Assembly (NCBI RefSeq): GCF_000485595.1
Contig: NW_014577063.1
Coordinates: forward strand, 789,434-853,433
Length of the DNA: 64,000 bases
DNA from: Priapulus caudatus
Lineage: Eukaryota; Priapulida; Priapulimorpha; Priapulimorphida; Priapulidae
Direction: 5' to 3'
The notes under the pieces are model-generated. The model saw only the letters and a list, made by a program, of their open reading frames with translations, had not been told where the DNA came from and ran no database searches. The first letter of the stretch is position 1; each line of letters opens with the position of its first letter. This document shows, piece after piece, positions 13,196-25,000 of this stretch. Made by a program: the position numbers and the translations under genes.

Positions 13196-13919
13196 TTCTC
13201 ATGCAGGCTGTATGGTTCTTTCTCGCTCTCTCTCTNNNNNNNNNNNNNNNNNNNNNNNNNNNNNNNNNNNNNNNNNNNNNNNNNNNNNNNNNNNNNNNNN
13301 NNNNNNNNNNNNNNNNNNNNNNNNNNNNNNNNNNNNNNNNNNNNNNNNNNNNNNNNNNNNNNNNNNNNNNNNNNNNNNNNNNNNNNNNNNNNNNNNNNNN
13401 NNNNNNNNNNNNNNNNNNNNNNNNNNNNNNNNNNNNNNNNNNNNNNNNNNNNNNNNNNNNNNNNNNNNNNNNNNNNNNNNNNNNNNNNNNNNNNNNNNNN
13501 NNNNNNNNNNNNNNNNNNNNNNNNNNNNNNNNNNNNNNNNNNNNNNNNNNNNNNNNNNNNNNNNNNNNNNNNNNNNNNNNNNNNNNNNNNNNNNNNNNNN
13601 NNNNNNNNNNNNNNNNNNNNNNNNNNNNNNNNNNNNNNNNNNNNNNNNNNNNNNNNNNNNNNNNNNNNNNNNNNNNNNNNNNNNNNNNNNNNNNNNNNNN
13701 NNNNNNNNNNNNNNNNNNNNNNNNNNNNNNNNNNNNNNNNNNNNNNNNNNNNNNNNNNNNNNNNNNNNNNNNNNNNNNNNNNNNNNNNNNNNNNNNNNNN
13801 NNNNNNNNNNNNNNNNNNNNNNNNNNNNNNNNNNNNNNNNNNNNNNNNNNNNNNNNNNNNNNNNNNNNNNNNNNNNNNNAGAGAGAGAGCGAGAAAGAAC
13901 CATACAGCCTGCATGAGAA

Positions 13920-13980
<61 letters not shown>

Positions 13981-13988
13981 TAGAGAAG

Positions 13989-14019
<31 letters not shown>

Positions 14020-14190
14020 TAGAGCGTGAGAGAAGGAGAGCTAGAGGAGAGAAAGAGAAAAGAGAGAGGAAAGATAATTATATAGATAGAGAGAGGGAGA
14101 GAAAGGAAAGATCGAGAGGTAAAGACATGCAGAGAAGGGGAGAGAAGGAGAGAGAGCGCGCGAGAGAGAAAGAGAGAGAGGGGGGGGAGG
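12894..14190. repeat. GA/CT palindromic array interrupted by an assembly gap
   Basis: A GA run (12894-13050) is followed by a CT run ending in TATCTATCTATC and a short unique stretch (ATGCAGGCTGTATGGTTC). After the gap comes the reverse complement of that unique stretch (GAACCATACAGCCTGCAT), then GATAGATAGATA and GA runs. The two sides of the gap are inverse copies, so the gap sits in the loop of a large inverted repeat. Confidence 0.85.
13236..13879. other. Assembly gap (644 N)
   Basis: A run of N. Every open frame crossing it is meaningless. Confidence 1.
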
Positions 14191-16160
14191 AGACCGGCCG
14201 CAACACACCGTATTGTACAGCCTGAGTACTTCAACCAAATGAGGTGCCTCATTAAAATTCATTCAGTAACTAATTAAACATTACTCGATCTGTCAGTTTT
14301 TATCAACATTTCATGTTCGGACACTCATGGCGGCGTGATAATAAAGCACCTAGACAAAATTAAACCCTGGGCTCAATTATCTGCATCTATGCTATAGAAT
14401 GTCTATTCAGTTTGATAGAGGTGGACCGGCGATCGCATATTTTAGTTTTATAGAATTCCTAATCCAGGTAGGGGAACAATATTTTAGCTGCTAGGAAAGA
14501 TGGAGCTCTGTGCGCCCGCTCTCACTTAGTTGTCGGAATCGTTTGTGCAGGTTAAACTGGTTATTTCTGTTGGGAAGTGCGATTTTCAACGTCACCGTTT
14601 GAAACCGTTCCACAAAGAGACGCCAATCTCAAGTACAGCGCAGTGCGTGAAATCCGATGTATATCGTTTGCCGAGTGTATTCGAGACTTACTTACGCAGA
14701 GGGAATTATGCTTTCATGGTTTAGCGTATGCGTTTTCTCCAAGTCTTGTTTTGTTCTTGCTTTGCCTTCCCTTGGTGACGTGTGTCACACCGCCCACGGA
14801 CCTTGTACCAGTCATGTTCGCGACAAAACAAGTAAACGCCGCTGGCACATACGTGCAGTACGTCTGCGATCATCAGCCAATCGCATTAGAAGACAGTTCG
14901 AGCCAAACTCGAGCATAAATCACGCGTGATTCGTGTGCGAAGTTCGATTTGGCGCCAAGAAAGTTAAAACTAATCAACTTTTAACGACGAAAGCCGCTTG
15001 AATTGGCCCGTAACACATTGGCGCAGTCGCAGTCACGGCAGCTGTTGCTCGGCAGTCGCCGCGAAGGACGCTATAAGGACGATGCCGTGAGATCCAGCAT
15101 GATACGTTATAGTCGTAAACGCTGTAAGCCTATTACTCGCGTAATTGCTAGAGAAAAAAACCTGCCATATTCGTTACCTCGTCATACCCAAGAAAATAGC
15201 GAAAGACACTTGTTAGCTTTTTTTTACACCCGCTCGTGCTACTTGTAAACCGCTCAGGTGACTAGCGCAGATAATTAGTGATTCTAACGACGAGTGCCGA
15301 CGCACACGTATCAGGTGTTGCCTCGGAAGCGTGCGCGGTACATAATTAGAAAATATGCGACTGTAGGCAATGGGGGGGGGGGCTCTTTGAGAACTCAAAG
15401 AGGGGGTCTCTCAAAAACTCTTTGGTTTTAAGAAAAAAGTGGTTAAAAGATTTTTTAAGCACGTTACCTTGACTTGAATTACGCACTCTTTTGCGTTCGA
15501 CAGAAAAATAATTGAAGTAAAAACTGTCTAAACTGAAAAAGCAACAGCGTTATTAATCATGGCCGTGAATATCACTAATAGTTAAAAACATTAACGTAAA
15601 ATATGAGTGTCGCTGCTGTGACTGTTTACGATGATTGCGCGGCAATTTGTCGAGTGAGCACTTTTGCCGCGGGGTTCCAATAAACCTGGGAGCGTGGATG
15701 TGTTGTCGGTCGTGCAGACAGACACAGCGCACGTCATTCCAGAACACATAAAACTGCCGGCAAAGGCAGCGGCTCGTGCGCCTTGACATTCCAATCGGCC
15801 ATTTGGGCGCAATTTTCTGGACAAGTCACGTCACGCGACGACCGCGCGCGGGCGCAAAATAATTCCATGTAAAAACAATTCCATTACCGCATGGCGACAC
15901 GGTCATAACTCACTACACAAGCCGACGCAGTTACGAGAGGCAGTATCGCAGCGTTTTCAGCGTCGCATTAGCCACGGTGAAGTTATCCCCCGTTGGTAAC
16001 GCGAACGTTAAGGAATTTGCTGAAGTTTTAACTTTCGGGGCGTGACTGAGACGTGAAAACTCGTCGGTTCATCGCGTTGCGCCGCTTCTATTGCTCGGGT
16101 GCCGGCGCGTCGGGCCAAGAGATCGCATATAGTATCTTGAATCTTCTTATGTAGGATCGC
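14191..16160. other. No gene recognised
   Basis: Mixed-composition sequence with several short open frames (for example around 14530-14929 and 15003-15248). None shows a recognisable domain, cysteine pattern or convincing splice sites. A CTTTGAGA/CTCAAAGAG fold-back lies at about 15383-15425. Confidence 0.5.
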
Positions 16161-16692
16161 TTAGTATAAGGCTAGTATAAGATTCTCACAAGGCTCGCAT
16201 AGTATAAGGCTTAGTATAAGGCTCTCACAAGGCTCACATAGTATAAGGCTAGTATAAGATTCTCACAAGGCTCGCATAGTATAAGGCCTAGTATAAGGCT
16301 TGTATAAGGCTCACATAAGGCTTACATAAGGCTTACATAGTATAAGGCTAGTATAATGCTCACATAAGGCCCACATAGTATAAGGCCTATTATTAGGCTT
16401 ACATATAGTATAAGGCCTATTATAAGGCTTACATAGTATAACGCCTAGTATAAGGCTCACATAAGGCTCACATAGTATAAGGCCTATTATTAGGCTTACA
16501 TATAGTATAAGGCCTATTATAAGGCTTACATAGTATAACGCCTAGTATAAGGCTCACATAAGGCTCACATAGTATAAGGCCTATTATTAGGCTTACATAT
16601 AGTATAAGGCCTATTATAAGGCTTACATAGTATAACGCCTAGTATAAGGCTCACATAAGGCTCACATAGTATAAGGCCTAGTATAAGGCGCA
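16161..16692. repeat. AAGGCT-CACATAGTAT satellite with a 97-bp higher-order unit
   Basis: Built from short words such as AGTATAAGGC, TCACATAAGGC and TTACATAGTAT. In the right half GGCCTATTATTAGG recurs at 16384, 16481 and 16578, an exact 97-base spacing, with the intervening words in the same order. The left half is irregular. No coding potential. Confidence 0.9.
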
Positions 16693-18373
16693 CATCTGCG
16701 GCATCTCACAGGGCTTCGCAAAAACTCGCCAGGTCGATCTGCGCTCCAGCCGCTATAGGTGTATTGGAATTCGACGTTAAGAAAACAAGTTGTATTTGGC
16801 GAATAACATCCAATCATTCCGCGCATACCCATCGGAATTTTAGTGGGCGCGCGCACACCGGGCGATCGACCCCTCCTCCCGGGGTCCGCCCATGACCCTC
16901 TTGCTGTTCCTGCAGGCCCGCGAAACGCATTGGCTGCGCGCCCCGCGTGCGGCTCGTTAAAGCGGCTGAGCGGTAGGTTCACCATGCATGTTTCCCGCGT
17001 CGAGTTTCGCCGTTCGAGTCGGAGGAACGAGTTCCCGTTTAGAAGCGGTCGTGCGCGGTGCTCGTGTATTTGCTCCTTTAGGGGCGCCTGTCATGTCCGT
17101 ATAGTGCGATGTCATAAGGGGTTGGCCATGCGTGCAGGCCGAGCGTAGCAACAATGAAGTGGTTTTAATGATGTTTTTTTTTTCGCGGCAAGCGTTGAGA
17201 GGGCGAATCCGGTTGCAACACGCGCGCGCGGCGCGGGCGCTACGTCAACGCGCGGCGGCGGCGGCAGCGGCGCAGATGAAGCGGCCGGCTCGGCTAGCCA
17301 GTTCATCATATAGAAACAACGTCGCGTGATGCGGTCTGTGGCGATGCTCATTCAAACACACGCGCACGCACATGCACGCACGCGGGTACGCACACGCACG
17401 CACGCATGCGCATACGCACACCCACGCACGGCTGTGCGTACGCGCACACACACGCATGCACACCCACGCACGCGCATACACGCGCGCGCTTATATGTTTC
17501 TAGCTATCACGAATGTTTCAAGTTCGTAGATACATAGCGAAATCGCATTTGAAAATGTTCAGGTAGCGATATATTTACGATATATACCATATATATATAT
17601 ACGATATATACGATATATATACGATATACGATATATACGATATATATACGATATATAGGCCTACGACGCCCTGATTCAGTCGCACGGTATTGAAATTTTT
17701 TCTCTAAAACTCAATATATATATATATATATCTTGGACTTTGACGCTGGCCTGCTAACAACGCGCCTGCCGGATTTTCTTTAAAAAATGCCACCCACTCG
17801 ACAAACATTCCAGCCGTGCTGTAAATGAGCGTGAGTGCAAGCCGGCGCTAGAGCGCTATCACTGGAAGTCGAACCCGCCGCAGACGAGTTTCGGGCGCAG
17901 CAGCAACCTTGGTTGGCAAAGTTAAACGGCATGTTGTGCCGGCCGACAGGCACGGATACGTCTCCCCGCCGTGGCCTAGATATCCTTGATAGCGTCGTAG
18001 TAGGTTTCTCCTTGCGCACGGGAGTCATACTTTTTAGTGTAGGTATATAAACAGGAGAATCAGCGCGTCTGCTAAACTCGCGTATCCGCCCCCGTCATGA
18101 GTGATTGACAGCGCCACCGGTGGCTGCCGCGGTAAATACATCCTTGGCGCTGGGTATTTACTATTACTGTTTCTATCTTGCCTTCCCATCGCAGCGCTGC
18201 TCGAGCCAACTAGCAGTGCGTATAGTTTTACGGCGTCGTTTGTTGAGCGTAAACAATTTTCGCTCCAACGTAAACTATTTGTAGTGTTTGTGTAATTGGG
18301 CACCGGGGAGCAGGAAGGGGATGCTCGATGATGCAATGGTGTTATAGCGGAGCGCGTGTGTGCTACTCATAAC
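16693..18373. other. CpG-rich sequence, no gene recognised
   Basis: GC-rich and CpG-rich, especially 16830-17300 with GCGGCGGCGGCGGCAGCGGC-type runs. This would suit a promoter or 5' exon, but no start exon with a donor could be defended. An open frame at 18101 would encode a hydrophobic stretch, but it starts at GTG directly after a TGA and has no ATG. Confidence 0.4.
17568..17657. repeat. CGATATATA simple repeat
   Basis: Irregular CGATATATA and TATATACGATA words, strongly self-complementary. A further pure AT run lies at about 17714-17732. Confidence 0.85.
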
Positions 18374-18580
18374 CACAGGCACTTGAAGCATATCAACTGT
18401 AAGCGCACGGCGCCGCCATTGCGCGTACACTAATACATAGATATATGAGTCTCTTATATCTATATATTAGATATCTTAGGTTCTTAGATTCTATATATAA
18501 GAGTCTCTTATATCTATGTATTAGTGTACGCGCAATGGCGGCGCCGTGCGCTTACAGTTGATATGCTTCAAGTGCCTGTG
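18374..18580. mobile_element. 207-bp fold-back MITE, perfect 8-bp target duplication
   Basis: Starts CACAGGCACTTGAAGC and ends GCTTCAAGTGCCTGTG. The arms are near-perfect inverse complements for about 80 bases (including GCGCACGGCGCCGCCATTGC), with a short AT-rich centre. Flanked by CTCATAAC at 18366-18373 and 18581-18588, an exact 8-base duplication. Its first 12 bases match the elements at 256 and 10265, so they form one family; hAT-type mobilisation is inferred. Confidence 0.9.
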
Positions 18581-18749
18581 CTCATAACAGGCACGTGTGA
18601 TCGTATAGTGTGACCCTAACTCTAGTCAACATCTATATCATATCTATATCAACATCATAATCAACAGCAGGTATAGGGGATGCTTGATGATGCAAGGGTG
18701 TGAATACCTACGTACTAGATTGGCTACTATCACTACTATGGCTCGTAGG

Positions 18750-18964
18750 GTCTATGTCCCCCAGTGTACTGCCGGAACGTACCCTGGGTACGGTCCGGTA
18801 TACCGGAACGTACCCTGGTAACTATTTGATATGGTTAGGGTTAGGGTTAGGGTTAGGGTTAGGGAGTAGGCGTAGGCCGATGCTCCTAGACTCGTTAGTG
18901 GAGTAAGGCGAGTAACGTTTCCGGCATATTAGATAGTAACCAGGTTAGCCCTGGGGACATAGAC
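18750..18964. repeat. Interspersed repeat carrying an internal TTAGGG array
   Basis: Bounded by inverse words GTCTATGTCCCC (18750) and GGGGACATAGAC (about 18953-18964). Inside are two copies of CCGGAACGTACCCTGG, then GTAACTATTTGATATGG, five TTAGGG units and GAGTAGGC. The same flank words around a telomere-like array recur at 31 kb. Confidence 0.75.
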
Positions 18965-18969
18965 ACTCT

Positions 18970-19115
18970 CAGCACTACTATGGTATGCTATGCTATGGTA
19001 TGCTATGTTATACCGTGCTATGCTATCCTATGCTATGCTACGCTACTCCATGCCATACCGTACCGTACCGTACCGTACTGTACCGTACCGCATCGTACCA
19101 TACCATACTGTGCAC
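18970..19115. repeat. TATGC / TACCG pentanucleotide repeat
   Basis: Degenerate CTATG units grading into TACCG units. Confidence 0.85.
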
Positions 19116-19552
19116 ACCATGCTAGCAAACTACCGTGCTAGGCTGTACTGCTGGGGTGTGAAAACGACATCGATTAAGTGGGGTTATACTTCTAAGGTTT
19201 CTTTAAATCTCTAGTAGTAATATAGTAATTATTCTCGTAATTCCGTGTCAACGGGCCTGTGGCCGCATTTCCAACGAGCTTTTCCCGTGAAGCTTAACCG
19301 AGTGGACAGAAAGACACGGGCGCGCACGGGCGGGGAAGGGGAGGGGGAGAGATGACGGGGCAAAAATGCTGCGTTTCTAATTGGGCACGCGCGACGAAGC
19401 TCGAACGCTCGAGTATCGGCTCACTATAACTACTGATGCGCCGCTTGACTGTTTAGAGTTGTGTCCACTCGAGAGAGAGAGAGAGAGAGAGATGAGAGAG
19501 AGAGAGCGAGAGAGAGCAGAGGGAGGGAAGGGAGGGAGGAGAGGAGGGATGA

Positions 19553-19613
<61 letters not shown>

Positions 19614-20083
19614 TGAGAGAGAAGAACGAGAGAGAGAGAGCGCCGGGCGTGTCTTGTTTCATCCATCGTCGGCTCCGTCGGAGATCTCGACACGAGCTGC
19701 AGTCACCGCTGCCGGGCGAAAGTCCGGCATTTTTTTGTCGGGACGCCGTGCCGGTACTTATACTCACCCACGCCGTGTGCGTGATCCGCGTGGGCCCGCG
19801 TGCCTGCGCGAGCGCGAATTAGTAAAACAATCGTCGCCGTCTGAGGCGTCATTTAAAAATTAGTCAGGCGCGCTCTAAAGTTTTGAATCCACTCGGAACA
19901 GAGATCAAGGTCTCATCCTTCCCAACACACAACACTCCACTCACATACGCACGGCACGCGCAGACTGCGCACGCACCGCCCGCTCCTCACGCATCGCACG
20001 CACACACAGCAAACGCACGCACGCACGCACACACACAAACAACAACCGAGCGCCGCACGCGCGCGCACGCGCGCGCACACACG

Positions 20084-20127
<44 letters not shown>

Positions 20128-21787
20128 TGCCTGCGTGCGTGCGTCCGTGCGTGCGTTGTTCTGAAATAGAAAAAAAAGAAAAGAAAATTCCGTAACATCC
20201 ATGACATTTCGAAAAAAAAATGTGACGACTGCTCATGATCACGCGGGTGATGTTTTTTCATTGCTAAAGAGATTAGAAACGCCAGAGCTTATAAACGCGT
20301 TCAATAGTGATATATGCTTTTGTTACGTTCTTGTGTGCCAAGTGTGCATGCGTGACCCAAGTTAAATCCCATATTACGCGTACCCTGCTGATACCAATTA
20401 TTCTAGCAGCTGGGAAAGCTATAAAAACACCACTACCTCATGTACGCGTTTGATTGGTAGTTACTGCCATATGTAGAACGGTAGCAGCACTAGTTGCCGT
20501 TTAAACGTTTCTGTGACGTGTTGGCATTTTGATTTAACTGCGATCAATAGTTCTAGAGTTGGAGAACTTACTGCCATTACACATCGCTAATGGAATGATA
20601 ACGAAATAATGGAATTCGCTGAAAATGATGTCTGTGTCTTGGTAGAAAATACTAAACTTATAGTTAGAATGCTTCCATTCTAAAGTATCACGTATCAGAG
20701 AGCATACATCATTGGATGTTGGCCATATGCGCCAGTTCATTCTGATTCAGGGAACGCAGCGAAATCGGTCGAATGTGTTTAATGTGTCTTTTTAAAATAA
20801 TAAAGGAAATAAACTATTGATTTTTCACATATCGATGTCCAGAGGACTTGCGATACCAGCACGTCGTAAAACGCTGTAGGAATGTGTGCTGACGGGCGTT
20901 CACCAGAATCGCAGACGAATGCAGCTATAATAGAATGCCACGTCAATACGTAATTGGGCGCCCTTTCGCTTTTTTATGTGGCCAGGCACTGTTCTTTATT
21001 AAATAAGATAACCAATTATTAAGCAATTTGGCAATCTGGCCTTCTGTGTGATTCAGAAAATAGCTAGGTAGCATGAGAGGAATTCTTTTCTAGCTTTGAT
21101 GCGCCGTTTTTCCGTCGAGTAAATAAAATTTTGTCTCGCATACACTGCCGCAGGCAGATGGATTAGACGAATCATTCGATTCGTGTACACTACGTCCGTA
21201 ACTAGGCAATCCCAATACACCCTCAAGCGTAGTATGCAGTGATGTGAATAAAAAAAAAGTTGCACTTCAAATGCTTCGGTGCCTTAGGTCGCTGAAAGCA
21301 GATTTAACTTATTAACCGAGAAATTCCCCAGGTAAGAATTTCGGCGGGCTGGGCTTTGCGTGGTCGCAGTGGCGCAGCTGGGGGTGTACATTCTTGAACC
21401 TTTTAGTGGCGTGCTGATTTATCCGACATGGCATGTGTTAAATTTAAGCGGCTGCGATGCCAATGTCAGACGTACGTATTTGTCGGTGGTTCTGTCGTGC
21501 TGCTTCGAATATCCCCGGGTCGTTGTTGCTGGGTGAAATTCCATTTTTTATTGAACTTCAAGGATCATAAATAAGTTACGATGTAAATCCCATGACTTTT
21601 AGAAATACATCGCGATTGCTTTCTACACGAATTTATTATTAATGCGCAATATCTTATTCATGTTATGCAAGGCAACGACGTAGAGCACGTCAAAAGTACA
21701 GGCATGAAGTCATTTTCTAGCATCGTAGACATAGTTGTCACTCAAGGTGATTGACGATGAAATGGCGCTATATCACATACTAATGTA
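19116..21787. other. No gene recognised; GA and AC arrays
   Basis: Contains a GA-rich array at about 19472-19642 and an AC/ACGC array at about 20000-20155. The remainder is unremarkable. The missing upstream exons of the CRIM1-like gene were looked for here (CC-x5-C patterns with splice sites) and not found. Confidence 0.5.
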
Positions 21788-21884
21788 GACGATGATGGTG
21801 ACGATAGCGACGATGATGGTGACGATAGCGACGATGATGGTGACGATAGCGACGATGATGGTGACGATAGCGACGATGATGACA
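21788..21884. repeat. 21-bp minisatellite
   Basis: The word GACGATGATGGTGACGATAGC repeats at 21788, 21809, 21830 and 21851, with a partial fifth. It lies in the intron about 110 bases before the first recognised exon of the CRIM1-like gene. Confidence 0.9.
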
Positions 21885-21994
21885 GTGATGACAATAATAT
21901 CAGAACTGTTAACATTCAACACAAAAATTAAAACAAACCCTAACAACACCAAATTAATTAACGCATCTAACACAATCCATGTTGTATTTTACAG

Positions 21995-22098
21995 GGTTAC
22001 GCCTGCGTACGGCCTGAACTGCTCCCAGGTGATGTGCACGCCAGTTCCTCAGATGCTCTGTCCGCCAGACAGTGAGGTTATTGAAACACAGCGTGCAG
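21995..22098 (+). CDS. CRIM1-like exon: first half of VWC module 1
   Basis: Preceded by TTTTACAG and followed by GTATTAG. It encodes YGLNCSQVMC and MLCPPDSEVIETQRA, with cysteines spaced C-x4-C-x7-C. It enters in phase 2, so the preceding exon lies upstream and was not found. Confidence 0.75.
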
Positions 22099-25000
22099 GT
22101 ATTAGCTGTCAGCCGTTATCGCTGTCTCGCTCTCACTCACGATCACCGGCGACTTTCAACACATTCCATTATTTTAATTGACTGCGATTTGCGATGGGGG
22201 AAGAAACCGGTGGGCTTAGCAACGATCAGGGGCGTAGCTACGGGGGGGCCACAAATTTTCTGTGCCCCCCAGGTGCCCCCCACTGAAAATTCCTGCTTGA
22301 TAAAAAAAAAATTGAATTATAAACATATGCCGGTTAGAACAGTATAATACAAAGAAAAGTTATATATTGTGCCCCCCACGAAAATGTAAGGCCCCCCCAG
22401 TGCCCCACCGCTGGAAAAAATCTTAGCTACGCCACTGGAAACGATGTTGATAATGTGAGATGTTATGCTAATATGAGATGTTATTATGTTAATATGAGAT
22501 GTTATGCTGATGGTGAAAACTGCACTGATTTGCTGTCTGACTTGAAAATGCAAGCTGGATTGACGTGATGACATATGTTTCCCCAATGGGTTCATATAAT
22601 GGACGCTAGCGATGGGATTTAACCAAAATGTTCCTTTCGTGAATTTTCACGAGGAGTTTTTCTAAATGTATATGCTCGATGAATAAATAATTTCAATCGT
22701 GCGTCATGAATTTATAATACGTGATCAACGCTTGAGGCATCTAGGGAAAAATGTTAAGAAACGGCATCATTGGGGCATGGCCCTGACTCTCAGTTTTATT
22801 TACAGTCAGTATTTGCGCCCATGTATGCGACCTACTAATATAACCCATTTGAGAATATTTTAAAGTATGGTTTCAAAATTTCTAGCATTTGTTTTAGATG
22901 AAGCCAAATAATCGATAATGAAAACTCCCGTGCATTGTGATGGACTGATGGTCTTAATCTCACTATTGATTCAATCCTACATTGCACGATTTCCAGTGTA
23001 TCTAATGAAAGATAGGTGTATATATATATACGTGTGTGTGTGCGTGTGTGCGTGCGTGGCGTGCGTGCGTGCGTGGCGTGCGTGCGTGTCGTGCGTGCGT
23101 GTTGCGCGCGCGCGCAGTGCGTCGCGTGGCGTGGGGCGTGTGCGCGTGTATGTGTGATATTATCAGAAGTAGATAATAGGGAATCCCTATTATCTACTTC
23201 TGATATTATGTAAATATAAAAATTACTGTCGATACCGATACACAATGCAAATTTCATTATTTGAATAATGAGTTGTAGTAATTCCGTTTATTCATTTGGC
23301 GTTTACTGCTCTGTTGTTTTGCCTATAGATGCTGACAGTTGCTGTCCAAAACCTGGTCGCTGCATCTGCGGAGAGTGTCGTCCAGCCGTGTGTGACGAGC
23401 CTGGCTGGCAGGAAGTGATTGTGCGCCGTGGAAACAGTAGTACGCCGGGAAGTTGCTGTGATCTATATGAGTGTAAATATAAAGGTATGATTCACGACTG
23501 TTTCATCTTTCTACCTATGAATTCGTTTTGTAGTAGTGATTATACCGGGTGTGCGTCGTGTGCGGCATGTATCAGTTAACGAAGTCAGACTGCGGTTGGA
23601 AAAATGGTTTAAAAATATGTTCTGATGACATACACAACTTGGAATGTAACTATAAGTAAAGATTTCTGCCACCTGAGCGATGCAAGAATGTTTAACTTAG
23701 CCATTTTATACATAGCAGGCACAATAATGAAGAAATTATTAAATAATGTTTTAATCTTATCATATCCATCTAGCCATGTCAGGCAATCTACTGTGTTAGT
23801 AAACATGATATATCTCCCTGAGTCTCTATCCACTCTGCAATTAACACGTTTAAAAATTGATGCAAAAATAATCTCTAAATGATAATCTAATATCTAATAT
23901 GATATTAGGTAAATTAATGTTAGAAATGAGTAATCTGGGAAATATAATTATCAAACTATATATTGTGATAAAAGAATGATAAATTTATAGACTACGATAT
24001 CGTTCGGCCTAAGACATTAGGCATTAGACTAGGTTATCAACTATGATAAATTGACTAGACTCCGTCACCATGCAGATGCTCCCACAACCACAGACTGGAG
24101 ACTTTCCTATCTGAAACTAACTTTAACATTTCATCACGTATCATTGACAACTGGGCACAATGATCAAAACCTGGAACCATCTATTAGTTTAAAGTAAAAT
24201 GTTATCGCTATGCAAGAAATTGGCTACAACATATTATCGCATAACTTCGTGAGGTAGCCAGCACAAGCATACGCTGGAGGTTTGTTGTATCAGTTTAAAG
24301 TCAAACAATATCTCACTACACGAATAATACACTGCGCGAAATTGGCTCCAACGTATACCGCACTATATGTAGTCATACAAGACAGAACAAACACATTCTA
24401 GAGTCATGTTATTTTGAAGTAAAACATTATCTCCCACACAGGAAATTCGCTACAACATATTATCAAACAACATCCCGAGTCATCCACCACAACCAATCTG
24501 TAGTCATGTCTTTACACGAGGTAAAACATCCTGTGTTTACATGAAATTGCATGGCTCAAACATTTTATGGCATAACGTTGTAGGAGAACCACTACAACTC
24601 CAGTCTGGACTCATATATTACCATGGCGTAAAACGTATTTTCCGTGTATGAAACGGACACCTAAATTCTACCATACATCATCGTCAGCCAGCCGCCATAA
24701 AGACAGATTGGAATCATGTTTACCGTCGGAAATGACTCCAACATTCCATCAGGCAACATTGCGTTTTCGAGCTTTTTCATCAAGTGAAATATCTTCTCTC
24801 TATCAGAAACCGTTTTCAATATTGTATCGGGCGAATCAGACACTTGTTGCAATCACGTCATAGACAAACGGCATTTCTACATGGACTCCGGCTCAACACA
24901 GCATAGGCTGAATAAAATGAAACACGTCGATCGTTGCCAGTGGTAACAAATTTTTAAACTGGCTCTCGGGAAACTTCGAAAAATAATTCCGCACACAAAT

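Noticed and set aside
13071-14252. Open frames of up to 356 codons
   Set aside because: They run through the N gap and flanking GA/CT repeats.
18101-18295. Signal-peptide-like frame (YLLLLFLSCLPIAALLE) as a first exon of the CRIM1-like gene
   Set aside because: It starts at GTG directly after TGA, has no ATG in frame, and no donor in phase 2 was seen to join the exon at 21995.
21792-22181. 129-codon frame read as one gene
   Set aside because: Only 21995-22098 is an exon; the N-terminal part is a 21-bp minisatellite and the C-terminal part is intron.
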